Positions 46,715 to 58,346 of a stretch of DNA of 64,000 nucleotides are shown one piece after another. Position 1 is the stretch's first letter. Each line of letters starts with the position of its first letter. The notes under the pieces are model-generated. The model saw only the letters and a program-made list of their open reading frames with translations, made no database searches and had not been told where the DNA came from. Both the position numbers and the translations under genes were made by a program. The stretch is from contig JAMPIQ010000001.1 of the NCBI GenBank assembly GCA_024699855.1, forward strand, positions 5,642,001 through 5,706,000, given 5' to 3'. Origin of the DNA: Aphelenchoides besseyi. Its lineage: Eukaryota > Nematoda > Chromadorea > Rhabditida > Aphelenchoididae.

Positions 46715-47253
46715 CGCAATTGGTTCAAATAGACATCTACGTTTTCAGTTTTTATATTCAAAACCTTGTCAACAAAGTAACTGGTTAAACCGGAGATCAT
46801 ACGAAATGTTTCGACTGGTTTACGAATCGAAAACTGGTGAGTAACAACGAAAAGTTTACTTCTACTGTGTGAGAGTGAAAACATCGAACGCGTTGTTGTC
46901 ATGTATGGCAAAAAGCTTTGAGATTTGTCGGTCAAAGTCCTTATGTTATTCATTAAAAAGATCAAATGGCTAGTTGAAAGTTTGTGTTAGAATAAGTTTT
47001 TGATGTTAACAAATAAATTTACTTGGATATTTGTGACTGTGAATGTCGTTTAACCTCGGATTCCAAGAACCGGCGCTTATGATATGTAGCTTAAGTAATC
47101 TAAAAACAGAAACAATTACCATAACAAGTGTTCTTTTTCACAAACACCGATCTGACTGTTTGACATTGCTCTTTCCGGTTATTCCCGGCTCATTAACTAG
47201 GTGAGTATAAAAGGTCATGGTTTCCATTTGATACGTTTGTTTCTATTTGAACT

Positions 47254-47620
47254 ATGCGTTTCGCTTGTTTACTGTAAGTTTTTTCCGTTCTTGCACCTAA
47301 TCATCTTCTTCAGATTTCTGTTATTCGTTCAGGTCAACAGTCAATGTTATACCCTTCTGCTACCCGTCCAAAACGACGAATCCAAGTCGGCAGAAGAGAA
47401 AAACAACTGCTGTATGTGTCAACCACAGATGATCAACGGATGCTTCTACTTGGCATGTCCGAAGAAAGAAGAGTCATCCGAAGAGAAAAAACCGATGTGT
47501 TACACTTATGTTATTCAGAATCCAAATCGTTGTATTCAAAATAGCTGTTGTTATTGTCAGCCTCAACAACGCTGTTATATCATTTCGAGAGCCAGACGTT
47601 CATTAATAAATTTTATTTGA
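47254..47620 (+). CDS. secreted cysteine-rich protein, about 100 aa
   Basis: Two exons: MRFACLL then FLLFVQVNSQ completes a signal peptide. The mature part has about a dozen cysteines arranged as CYT...CCMCQPQMINGCFYLAC, CYTYVIQNPNRC and NSCCYCQPQQRCYIISRARR. An internal duplication is visible (CCMCQPQ and CCYCQPQ). It ends with a possible RAR-RS processing site and a short hydrophobic tail. It is on the opposite strand from its neighbours. Family not recognised. Confidence 0.75.
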
Positions 47621-47663
47621 ACCAACACCAAAATTTACAGACAAACAAAAGCAATCGACTCTT

Positions 47664-48022
47664 TTAACATTTCGAACCCGGCTTACAACCACCTTCACCG
47701 CAACCTCCGTCCTTACCGTCAGCCGAGCAACCATCTCCGCAGGTTTTGTTCGCAGCCATTCGACGAGCACGTGAAGAGAAGGCGTGACATGGCGAGAAGT
47801 TTTTCATTGCTGCGTTAACATCACGTTTCTTTTTACCGCAACAACAACCTGAAAACGTTGACAGTAAAAGAAATTACAGTGAGATGTGCTTACAGCAACA
47901 ACAACAGCAGCAGGCATCGACGTTCGAGATGACGAGGATGCAGAAGACGGTAAGAACGCTAAACTTTCGAATTAGACCAGACTCTTCTATTGAATAACTT
48001 GCATAAGTCGAGAGCTGAGCAT
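47664..48022 (-). CDS. secreted poly-cysteine protein (ten-Cys run)
   Basis: Three exons. Signal peptide MLSSRLIVLTVFCILVISNV; the mature N-terminus is Asp-Ala followed by ten consecutive cysteines, then GKKKRDVNAAMKNFSPC, SSRARRMAANKTCGDGC and GGCGEGGCKPGSKC. The Cys run is cut by an intron after the sixth Cys plus one base (phase 1). The first intron starts GCAAGT and ends TTTAG; splicing it gives a signal peptide aligning residue by residue with the paralogue at 48259-48859. The start at 48022 is supported by that alignment. Possible roles are metal binding or a disulfide-rich cuticle or defence peptide; none is proven. Confidence 0.78.
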
Positions 48023-48258
48023 GTTTGGAGTAGTGAGTGGTGAGTAACTGATGATGATCTCCATTCATCAGCTCAACCTTTTATACTCAATTAACACGCA
48101 GAGGTCAAGCAAACAATCCTAAGGTGTTTGACGTCTTCTTTGTTGTTTACTACGCAAAGTCTCCGCATATTTGTTTGTCGTATATGAATGAACAAGCTTG
48201 TTGATTAGCATATGATAATGGGTTTATTGTTTTGAATTTACAAACATGACTATGTACT

Positions 48259-48859
48259 TCAACCACGGAAATTAGCAAACAGATCCTGCAGGCGTGAAGT
48301 TTTGACCACCGGTTTGACTTTCTTTTTCGGCTTCTCGTCTTCGTCCGAGTACTCGTCCTCATCATCCGAATAATCGCTTTCATCCGTCGACTTCGAAGAC
48401 TTGCGTTTCGGTCGGCATTTTCCATCTTTGCACTCATCAGTTGCTGCTCGTTTACCTCGTGCTTTTTCACAATGCTTACACTTTTTCTCTTCACTAGACG
48501 AAGACGACGAGGAAGAGGAACGTTTGACGATCACACGTGGCGGCTGACTAGGTGGTTTGCAATTTCCATCTTTGCATCCATCGGCACAAGCAACAGCCGA
48601 ACGTTCAGCACGCAGTTTCGGTTGACAACCATCGCCGGAACACCCGATTGCTGTGGTTGTCGATCTTTTCTTTCGTCCACAACAACAACCTGAAAACGGA
48701 AGCTTAGTATGGTCAACCATTAGAATCGTACAGCAACAACAACAACATCCGTCGACGAACAAAACAACGACACTTAGAACCAAAGTGGCAAGAACACTAA
48801 AATTGAGGAATTAGTTGAGTTGATTAAACTCTAACTTACAGAGACTTGAGACTGAACAT
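48259..48859 (-). CDS. secreted poly-cysteine protein (nine-Cys run)
   Basis: Paralogue of 47664-48022. Signal peptide MFSLKSLVLATLVLSVVVLF, then VDG and nine consecutive cysteines split by a phase-1 intron after the fifth, then GRKKRSTTTAIGCSGDGCQP. It continues with repeats of the type CADGCKDGNCKP and DECKDGKCRP, a run of nine serines, KCKHCEKARGKR, and an acidic-then-basic tail (DYSDDEDEYSDEDEKPKKK) ending QDLFANFRG. The extra C-terminal half is absent from the shorter paralogue. Dibasic sites suggest it may be cut into several peptides. Confidence 0.8.
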
Positions 48860-49217
48860 GACTTCTTAATGCCAATTAGCTCGGAATCCTCTTTTATAGG
48901 TCCGATTATGATTCCCGGCCATTGTTTCGCGTTTCCGGTTTCTGTTTACCTCTGACCTTTTTTGGCGCGTTTCTTTTGTTTACTCACAATCAATTATTTT
49001 TAGAGATGATCGTTTTGCGCATCTTGTGAGTTGACTTATTGATTCTATTTATCTTCTTTCAGACTCGTTTTTTTGGTTATTTTTGCAGTTGGTGGCTTAA
49101 GACGAGAACGCGGTTTGGTTCCAATTCCGGAGATCGCTGGTGAACTGATCGGCTGCAACTTGACAAGAGTTAGACGCTCTTGCCAACAACGGACCACACG
49201 AAAATGAATCCAATGAC

Positions 49218-49248
49218 AGTAGCAGGTCGGCTCTTGATAAGAACCTCC
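49218..49248 (-). repeat. second copy of Helitron-like hairpin terminus
   Basis: AGTAGCAGGTCGG followed by a stem-loop (49229-49245, GGCTCTT-GAT-AAGAACC with one mismatch) and CCTCC. The flanks are identical to 24709-24745 but the stem sequence is different while still pairing. It is probably the end of a short non-autonomous Helitron whose body lies to the right. Confidence 0.5.
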
Positions 49249-49641
49249 CTAAAAACGTTTATAAGCCTTTAATCAAGAGTTTTAACGTGCGACCATCCAA
49301 AGTTTTTTTGCTATGATACAAAATAATAAACTTTATTACCAGTGACTCGAATTTCTGGAATATTTTTTTCTGTGCTATCTTTCCTTTAAATAACCAACGT
49401 GAATTGAACATTTTGTGCAGAAAAACTCAGAGGTTGTTGCTAATCACTCCAATTTTGTTGAACCATTTCTCATTTGTTTCAACAGTCACACGTTCAGATG
49501 ACTATGCATTGGTTTGGAGTCATAGGCTGATAAATCGTCTCTTAGTTCTTTTACATTGACTTGACCGAATAAATAGAAAATGCAATTTTTTATTATAACT
49601 TTTAAGTTCGAATTCAGTATATCACTATTGACTAATGGAGT
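49249..49641. other. AT-rich spacer, no gene seen
   Basis: Between the hairpin terminus and the neuropeptide-like gene. It may be the body of a small non-autonomous element, but I found no second end. Confidence 0.35.
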
Positions 49642-49814
49642 TTATGCGTAAGATCGCTTGGCAAAATTGAATCCCTCAATCACTCGTCTTTGCCTCTTGA
49701 CCACCGGTTTGCTTGCCGTCAAAGTTGCGGCAACAAAAAGAAGAACCAAAAACCTAAACGAACTGTGAAATGAAGTGGATGAGTGGGAACTTACACGATA
49801 CGTAGAAGGATCAT
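49642..49814 (-). CDS. short secreted neuropeptide-like precursor
   Basis: Two exons encoding about 42 residues. Signal peptide MILLRIVFLVLLFVAATLTA, then SKPVVKRQRRVIEGFNFAKR and SYA. Dibasic sites (KR, RR, KR) bracket VIEGFNFA, the only sizeable candidate mature peptide. The intron is about 45 nt and ends GTTTAG; this acceptor is required to keep the frame open. It does not match FMRFamide, insulin or a named NLP family that I recognise. It sits at the edge of the secreted-peptide cluster. Confidence 0.65.
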
Positions 49815-50157
49815 GACTCGCGGTCAACAATAGCAATCTGCTCGTTTTTTATTTATAGTCGACGGTAAACAAACATTGAGCGCCCACTGGCGGTTGTTTG
49901 TTCGACGGTAACTGCGAGGTTATGTTAACAACAAAACGACCGGGCAATCGACAATGAACATCAAGCGGGAACTATATTCAACTTGTGAAACATAAATTTT
50001 TGACAACCGTGAACAAACCTTGTGGCAAATCGCAACGAAAAAATGAGCGGATTGCCACCGTTGGCAAAGTGCTCTGATCGACCCTCATTTTCTTCGGCAC
50101 TCAATCGCCGATTGCGCTTATATCCATAAGTCAAATCGACGACTTGACCTTACAATA

Positions 50158-51808
50158 ATGGAACACGATGGCTCAGTTAATGAACAGAACTCGTCTATAT
50201 TAAGTTTCCAATTTGGCTTTCAATTCTCAACGATTTTTTAGATCTCTTGTCAAATATGCGGAATCGAGCTTCACAGTGGAGAGGGCAAAAGAAAACACGA
50301 AATTACTCATACGAAAACAATTGGTTATAAATGCAGTTGTTGCGGGAGTTTACAACAGACGGCCGACATTCGCAACAGTCACGAAAAAAAGTCTCACAAC
50401 TTCGCACGATTGCCCAAAGATCGTCAGCGTAAAGAAGCGATAAAGATGCGAAAAGTAAGCTGATTTCTGTAATCATTTTGACTTCCTTTTCAGAGTCAAC
50501 TGTCAGATCTTTACAATGTTGGGTTTCTACTGGTCGAAGTACAGAAGACGGGATGCGAATCTGCAGCACAAACTAATGATCCGGAAGCAACTGTCGAAGA
50601 GCTCAGTGAGATTATGAACAAGAAGCCACAACGACCATTGTCTTATGTAAATAGCTGTGCAATCTAATGATTCTTGTTGTATCTTAGCTATCATGTTCAA
50701 TCTGTGGAAGAAAGTATTCGTTTAAAAAGATCTGTCAAAATCTTCACATTGCAAAGCATCATCTCCAAGAAGGCTTTATGTGCTCGTTGTGTGGAGTCAA
50801 AGACAATTGTGCATCTTATCGCAATGCCCACGAGAGAAGAGCTCATGATTTCGTACGAACCGAACATAGAACAAGCAAAGAAGCAGTGAAGATCTCAAAG
50901 GTTGGTCTCGAGTTTTGATCTTTTTCAGAGTTCTTTAGGAACAACTCAAGAATTGCAAACAAGTGGGTACCAACTTTGCAGAAATTCAACGATCTGCTTT
51001 GCCAACTACGTCAACTAACGAGCATTCGGTTCTCAATTCCGAACCTGTGCAGCGACCATCAAAACGATCATCTGCTATCGAAGTAGTCACATTGGACAGC
51101 TCGGACGACGAATTTCAACCTCAGTCAACGATCTCAGTCCGTGAATCATCGCCGGTTGTTCAACGTCTCAATCAATCTGCGCCTTTGTCTTGTTCACTCA
51201 AACGAGTTCGACTAGTTGAAGATAACACATTGGATGACTACAACGATGATCTTCTGCCTGAATCAGCCATCCAAACACCTCAACCGACCAATTCAACGTC
51301 GCAATTAACGACTTCAATAGCTCGATTGCAATCTTTCCTTACGACATCGCAACCAACTATCCAGAACAGGGTTAACGAGCTGATGGCTGAAATGTTGAAG
51401 AATCCCCAATTTCTCTACTACGACTACAAAGCCGTAAGTCTACATTTTCACTCTGTCAACTTGTTGTAGGTTGGCTTTGAGTTTTCGGTTTTGCCTGTCA
51501 TCATCTGGAAGAACAATCCCAACTGTGAACTGATGGTCCTGCGATTGGATTCAGCTAATTGGAATGAAAACATTACACTTGAAAGCCCATTTTGTTATTT
51601 TAATTTGAACGATGAGTTTGGTCACTTTCTGGGGTTTGCGAAGCCGAATTCCCAACTTCTGGCCGATCGATTCAAAGGTGCTCTCTCAAGTGTTACGTCG
51701 TTCAAGCAACTACTCGAATGTCTCCATCAAATGGACTTTCAGTCTTCGCTGATCATCACCAACGAGCTTGGTCGTGAGTTTCAGTTCTCAACTTTAGCTC
51801 AGCATTGA
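50158..51808 (+). CDS. C2H2 zinc-finger protein with SUMO-interaction motif
   Basis: About six exons. Starts MEHDGS, then two C2H2-like fingers (CQICGIELHSGEGKRKHEIT and CSCCGSLQQTADIRNSHEKK), a linker with YNVGFLLVEVQKTGCESAAQ, and two further fingers (CSICGRKYSFKKICQNLHIA and CSLCGVKDNCASYRNAHERR). The next exon contains IEVVTLDSSDDEF, which fits a SUMO-interacting motif (hydrophobic core followed by acidic Ser-rich residues). The C-terminal exons (MLKNPQFLYYDYKA, PVIIWKNNPNCELMVLRLDS) form an unrecognised folded region. Probably nuclear and DNA-binding; target unknown. The exact first intron (donor at GTTAATG) is inferred from frame. Confidence 0.72.
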
Positions 51809-54135
51809 TTTCAGGTGGTTCAATTCGCTCATTTGCATCTGAACGTTTTGTTATCTTTTAATTGGAGTGTGAACTCAGATTCTATTTATAAGAAAATTTA
51901 TGATGTTTGATTTCTTACACACTTTGTCTTTAATGACTTTGCTTAATGCACGAATGTTTGTTTTTGACATACGGTCGCTAATAAAACCGACGCTCTTTAA
52001 CAACGAAGAAGAAGGGTCGTTGGAAGTAGACGAGATTTAACTCTTTAATTTATGGATTTGTAGCTTTTGCTGTGAAACTACCTACTCAAATGGTCGACAT
52101 TTACATCGAAAGAATACACTCATTATGCGTTTAGCTTCAGTTCCTTTGTGAAGTCAGAAGTACTTCTAGATTTGAGTTTTGTGGACAACAACCACGTAAT
52201 TCGAATCGATTGTGTTTTCCGCTGTCAATAATCTGGATAAACTAATTTCTGAGATAATTGAAAAAATTGAATTCTAATAATAACTTTAATCTTGGAGAGC
52301 ACACCCGGCGTGTTTTCAAATTTTTGGTCAACCATCATGTGTAGGCATTTTGGTTTAAATTACTATGCAACTCTAAAATCCGAGTTTTATTTGCTAATAA
52401 AAACAAGTTATTAGTATTGACGATTATGGCTGCATAGCAATAAAAATGGTGAACTGTTAGATCAAAAGTTACCTACAAAAGTGTCGATTGACATCCGAAA
52501 AACAACAGCAAACATATTTTTGATTGCCCTCAACTCTTCAAATTTTTAGGATCACAACTATACAAGCTTGTTAACAGGTGTGTCGAATTACAGAACTTCA
52601 CCATCATTCTGAATATGAGTTTTGAAGGTGTGCAGAAAAAGTGTTCTAGTCATGAAGATAAGTTGCTACGAGCTCCTGGTCGATCATATAACACTGATAT
52701 TCACATGGTTTCAAGTTTATTAGTGTGACTTGTCGTTGTCTTGTTAATAACGCGTTTCTACAGTCCCTGGTTCTCGAGTGACTGTCGTTTGAAGTTGGCC
52801 TCTCGGGCATCTAGTCGAATTCCTCTCTGTCATGTTTTCAACTTAGTTGTTTCTACTATGCTTAGACTACAATGCTCATTCAATTTAATATTGCAGCGAC
52901 CAATTTCAAGCACCTTCGTAATCAACGACTTAAGTTTAACCGATTTCCGACTATGCTATTTGGTGATGGTTTGATAATGAGTGGTAAAAAATTTGGTGTC
53001 TACGCACTCCAAACACTTTAATCAACAATCTCCAAAGGAAAGTAAGAAATCTAAGGTCATGACCTTTTGATTGGAGCTTGTTAGTCGAATGATTGAAATT
53101 TTGGCGACACCAGGTTCAACGACATTCAACGACTGTAAGTGAAAGGTCAGCTCTCAGCTTAAGCGATTTCCGACTATGTTTGTTGTTCGAAAATTCCGAC
53201 GACTTCGACAGTCAACTTTCATACTCTTGAGCATTTCATCCAGTTAAGCGTTAAATAAACAGATTTATTGTGTGTTCAAATGAATTCAAAACATTGGTTG
53301 TAGATAATCCCACTATCTTACCTAATTCCGGCCAATAGTTGGAGTAGCAATTCAGAAGTCCAATTAGAGTCTTCAGATCAGTTTATAGATTACAACTGAC
53401 GACTAAATCTTCTGATTTGATCTTCGAATTGTCCACACTTTAATCTCTGACGACGACTACAGTACCCGAAAAAAGCGAATTGACCTTGAACTTTTTTGGC
53501 TCATCTACTACTCAATTGCTTAGGTTACTCATCGAGTTGATTCAAAATATGTTCGAGATGTCTGCTTGGACTTAAAAAATTGGACAATCGAGATCCCGAC
53601 TGATTCCAACGATTTTACCACCAAATAAGTCCGCTCGTTTCCACGCACTAAAACGCGAGAGCCGAAGAATCGAAATGTGGTAAATTGACAAACTGATGCG
53701 CCGCAAGACGTAAATGGACGAGTTGTTAGATCTGTCATCAAGTATTGTCGGTTCGAATTGGCATCTCGATAAAAGCCATGAGTACCGCAACGCATCAACT
53801 AAAAGTCACAGTTGATCGAAATTCACTCCGAGTTATGGTCCGCTGGTCTTCCTTTGGAAGTGTGAGCTGCAATAGTCGGATGAGTAATCGATCTCCTTGT
53901 GAATATCCGCGTTTTCAGATCTTGTCATCTCCAAATCGACTGTTTTTCATCACAAAATAAGACAGAGTGTAACTACAAGTCCCCTTATTTGATTACCGAG
54001 CTCACTGTGAGGTTCCAAGGTCTGAACCCAGAGGTCTCAGAACTCATTCGATGAACGAAATGCTCACTAGTTTATCAAATGCTGACTAAATTGAGAAATA
54101 ACCGGAAAATGCGTAAGGAGAACCGGGAGAATAAA
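51809..54135. other. intergenic with dispersed repeat; no gene seen
   Basis: About 2.3 kb of AT-rich DNA. It contains dispersed repeat B copy 2 and no coding segment with family motifs. Open frames such as those at 53529-53960 overlap on both strands and look like chance. Confidence 0.45.
52780..53125. repeat. dispersed repeat B, copy 2
   Basis: Same orientation as 23940-24330. Shared blocks include TTAATCAAC followed by TC(C/T)AAAGGAA, TTTGATTGG, and GTCGAATGATT, with diverged sequence between. It suggests an old interspersed element of about 350 bp or more. Confidence 0.6.
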
Positions 54136-57100
54136 TTAGTTGATGTTTTGAACGATCTTCTCGAGTCGTTTCTGAGCCTAAAGAATCAAATCAGAAGCGT
54201 CGAAAGTTTGCGTTTACCTCCGCTCTAACACGTTCTTTCGGATCGTCACGTTGAGTCAGAAAGAAGGGCTGCAAAGAACGTTTACAGTCGTCCTTTTCAC
54301 GCACTTACCGTAAAATCGCGACGCAGTTCGTGACGTTCGGGGGCGCACGTGACGTAGTAGTGATTCGCGGCGGGAATGCGCGTAAACGTTCGTTGGTTCT
54401 TGTCGATTTGAAATTCGCAAACAAAAACATCCGCTTCGGCGAAACGTGGCCGCGTCGGTCGACCTTTGCGCCACGTTTCCGCGTCCAAAACGCAACATTT
54501 TCCCACTACAGCGTTCAATGGCAGCGTGTCGAAGAATGGCGTCCAGAACAACTGAAAAACGAAATTTCAATTCTCTGCCGTCCACTCACTTCTCGACGAT
54601 GGAAAAGACGCGACGAATCGCAGAACGTTTCGTGTGGTCGCGCGTAGTAGCAACCAAAAACAAAACGTTCGCCTGAAAACGAAGATCGTGAATGCAAAGC
54701 GAACGTCCGAAACTCACCATCGGGAGTAACGAACAGTCGATCGACGCGAAAATGACGAAGATCACGACGCGCGTAACTCTTGTGTTCCACGGGAATGGAG
54801 ATTTTCTGAAGAACGTGAAAAACTACGCTGAGAATGTTTGCAAACCTTTTTCTTGGCGCCACCTTTCAGCCATTTTTTGTGATCGTCGTTGACGATCTTC
54901 TCCACGTAGACCGCCTCGTTGATTCGCACTTGAATTCCACGAGCGTTTTGCAGAGCGCGAAAGTAGACGCAGTTTTTGAGGGCGATCTTCGGCGGCGTTT
55001 TCAATGGCACATCTACGGGCGGCGTTCTTGCTGAGCAAAAATCGCATTCGAATTCACCGTCGTTGAATCTAAAGAAGTGCGTAAAATGAAGATGGCCTAG
55101 AGTCTATTCTTGGTCAAAAAGTCATTATGAAGCACTTAACGTTGAGATTTCTATTAGATTAAAAAAGCTTGTTTTAATGTCTATCCACAAAACTCCACAG
55201 CTTTCCGACAAGCCATCAATAAGTTTGTAGACATAAACACAACTTACTCTACACACTCAGCATGCAGCCAGAAATCGCATTTGGCACATTGTACCTAGAG
55301 AACAATCAACAAGAATGTGGAAAACAACCTCACCATTTCTCCCTCTTCTTCGTTGGCACCACAAATACAACGCACACAATCTACGTTCTTCTTTGCTTTC
55401 TGTTCGCGTGGATCGTAATCGTAGGCACTGATCGGTACATTGTTATCGTCGTTCAAATACGACAAGTCGGCTTGAGCGTTCAACTAAAACGCAATAAACA
55501 TCATATCTTCACGTAGAGCTTACTGTTGATTTGACGGCCGGACGCTTTCGATCTTCTTGCCACGCACGAGCCAATTCTTTGTCGATATTGGGCGGTAGAC
55601 CTCTCGTTTTCTTGAGATGCAAGAAATGCGACTTCAACGATTCCACGTCCCGTTTGTTCTGCGAAGTCAGAGAGCTGAACCAAACCTTGAGCGTGTCGTT
55701 AAACTTCGTGATCAACTCCTCCGTTTTCTTCGTCTTCATGACCTAAAAACCAAAATCCAGAATGAAGAATATCCACCCACTCGTTGAATCTGCAGTTTCA
55801 GCTGCGTGATGCGTTGATGTGGCAGACGCATTTGCGTTTCGGCACGCAGCGTGATGTTGTAGAAGAAGGACAACAAGAATTCTTGCAACTCGCCATTCAC
55901 GTTCACATGCTTCCTTGGTGTCGGTGCGTTGAGATTGCGAACCAAAAAAAGCTTTTTGGAACGGGCGGCTTCCAACTCTTTTGCGTCCGATCGGTCGTTA
56001 ACTTTCACGTCCGGCTGATACGAAATGATTCCACGACACATCAAAGATCCGCAACAACATTTTTGGTCGGGTTCGAGACGCACGAAACGACTGAAAACAC
56101 CTGTTGATTCCGTTTCATGAACGCAAAAAACTCACTTGTAATCGTACGTTAACTCTTCGCCTTCTCGGATCAAACGTAAAGCAAAAATTCCGAGTCGAAA
56201 GTTTCCACCACAACTCCACCGTTCCATGACGCAGTTCGGTTCGCAGGAGTGATTGAAGAAACGTGATAGACTACCGCTAAACATGGAAAACTTAAAAGAA
56301 GATGACGAATTGAAACCAACCGTTCGGTAGAATCGACCACATAGCCGGGAGTCAAGTGAATTCCGAAGCGTCTGAAAAAATTTCTGTAACCGTGCTGGCA
56401 ATTTCAAGAGACTATCGAATTCAAACTTTTGGGCAGAACTTACGGTTGGGATTCGTCTCTCAACAGCGTTCTCTTAAAATAAGTGGACGTTTTGATGACT
56501 TCGCCAACATATTCACAAATGAACGCTTCTTTTGGAATCTCCACACACGTACGAATCCCGCGGCCCTTCAGTTCGGTGTCGAAGAGTTGCAACTGATGGA
56601 TGGCAATCTAGAAACCCGAATACAAAAAAGGAAAAGAGACTCACGTTGTTCGTTAGCCGTCGATTTTGGCAAAGATCGTGAAGTTGACATGATTTTTGCG
56701 TGCACTCGACGCAAAAGCGTCTGCTCGAACAACGCGAATCAACGCACGGCGCAGTTGGCAAACAGTCGCATTTTTTCGATTCTGCCAACTTCAACGGCGA
56801 TTCCACAAGAAGATTCGCTCGTAATTTGGCGTAATCATTGCGAGAGCGTCGACGTTTTTGTTTCCTAAAAAACAAATGACTACAAAAGAGTCGTAACTCA
56901 CGTTTTTGGTCGTCCGATTTTCTTCCAATCCAAATTCCAAATCAACCCGACCGGATCTCGAGCTCCCAATTCGAGATGCACGTTTCCGAACTGATTCGCC
57001 ACTTCGTTCGTGACTTCTTTCAAACGTCGAGAATGAGCGATCTGGACACGTTTCCGGTACTCGCGCAAACGTTCCTCGTCGTCTTCACGCTTTCGCTTCG

Positions 57101-58346
57101 GCGGCGTATCTTTTTTTGGCGCATCTCGTTGGCGTTTACGTTTCGGCGTCGTTGTGACGGGCGGCGTTTGTTCGGAGTTTATCAATGCGGAGAACTTTTT
57201 GAACTGTAAAAAAATTTTCATTCGCAGTCATGGAAACTCTACGGGCGGGCGAAAAGTTAATTAAAGAGAGAGTGGATTATCTGTCCATTTTAGATGAGAC
57301 AAAAATGTTGTTACCTTTTCGGGAGGCAAATTCTTAATGCGATTCGCAATTTCGGTCAGATCCATGGATTGCAGATCGATGCGTGAATCCGTTGGTTCTT
57401 GATTCACGGGAATCAACGTGGGCATATCCGAGTAATCATGACCGGGCGAGTAGTCCAGCTGAATTCCCGAATCCGGCGAGGTACTCAACTGCGAACACGA
57501 GGGTTGTTGGCTACATGTGGGAGCCTCCAAATAACGATGATAGTCCTCAGTTGTTATGGCGGGCAGCTGATTCAATTCGATACCATTCAGGTCCTCCAGT
57601 TCGGAGCCCTGTGACAAGTCCATTTTTTGCTGAAACAAGAGATTTCATACGCTCGGAATTCGTACAAAAAATTCCAGAAGACGAACACGTGTATTTCTTA
57701 TTCGGCACTTGAGCGTGTGAACACGTAAACAAATGCCAAAAAACGTATTCGTATAGTTGGTTCATTAAACGTGGATTAGAGGGCGGAACTCGTGGGGGCT
57801 CTAAATTTGGAAAAAACGTAAAAAAGCGACTTTTTGAGCGTGAATTGGCGTCCCTTTTAATTCTTATGTTAAAATCGCGAAAGTTATCGCAAAAAATTTT
57901 CAGGAAAACGGCTTTTGCTCAAACAAACTTATCAATTCGCTTTCGAAAAGACGTTCACGAAAAATCTTCAGAACGTTAATTACAGAGTCACATGCTTAAG
58001 CGGATTGAACTTTTAGCGGGTCCTAAAAGGCGAACACGCAAACAAGAACACCTCAGCAAATGAACTCACCTGTTGCTCCAAAATTGGTGGCGGCGATTTG
58101 GAGACTTCGGATTCGGACGCTGCGAACGGCAAGGTAGTTGAAGTGGATGGCAGCGACGTCGTGGCCTGTTGATTGTGGACGGGCGCAATCGGAAAGACGG
58201 TGGTCGCCGCATTGCTCTAGAATAGAAATTGACTTGGAAAATTGTCAAAAACTTACGTTTCCATCTTTCGGTCGTATCAGCAGACCGAACATACGCGTTT
58301 CGTCATTCGGATTCTTGAAAACGATTGGAATCGCTTCGATACTCAT
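54136..58346 (-). CDS. lin-59-like: ASH1/LIN-59-type histone H3K36 methyltransferase
   Basis: A gene of many exons. N-terminal exon MSIEAIPIVFKNPNDETRMF, then a Ser/Thr/Pro-rich stretch and a basic region (TPKRKRQRDAPKKDTPPKRK). AWS domain: CDCLPTAPCVDSRCSSRRF and CVECTQKSCQLHDLCQNRR. SET domain: CVEIPKEAFICEYVGEVI, SRFFNHSCEPNCVMERW (the NHS-x-PNC core), FALRLIREGEELTYDY. Post-SET: KCCCGSLMCRGII. PHD finger: VRCICGANEEEGEMV then QCAKCDFWLHAECV. BAH domain: EAVYVEKIVNDD, YYARPHETFCDSSRLFHRRE, AVVGKCCVLDAETWRKGRP. C-terminus QKRLEKIVQNIN. This AWS-SET-postSET-PHD-BAH order is diagnostic of ASH1. The protein counteracts Polycomb and maintains Hox expression. I see no bromodomain between SET and PHD. 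Confidence 0.93.

Noticed and set aside
54256..54647. overlapping open frames on both strands at the 3' end of the methyltransferase
   Set aside because: Explained by the BAH-domain exons on the minus strand.
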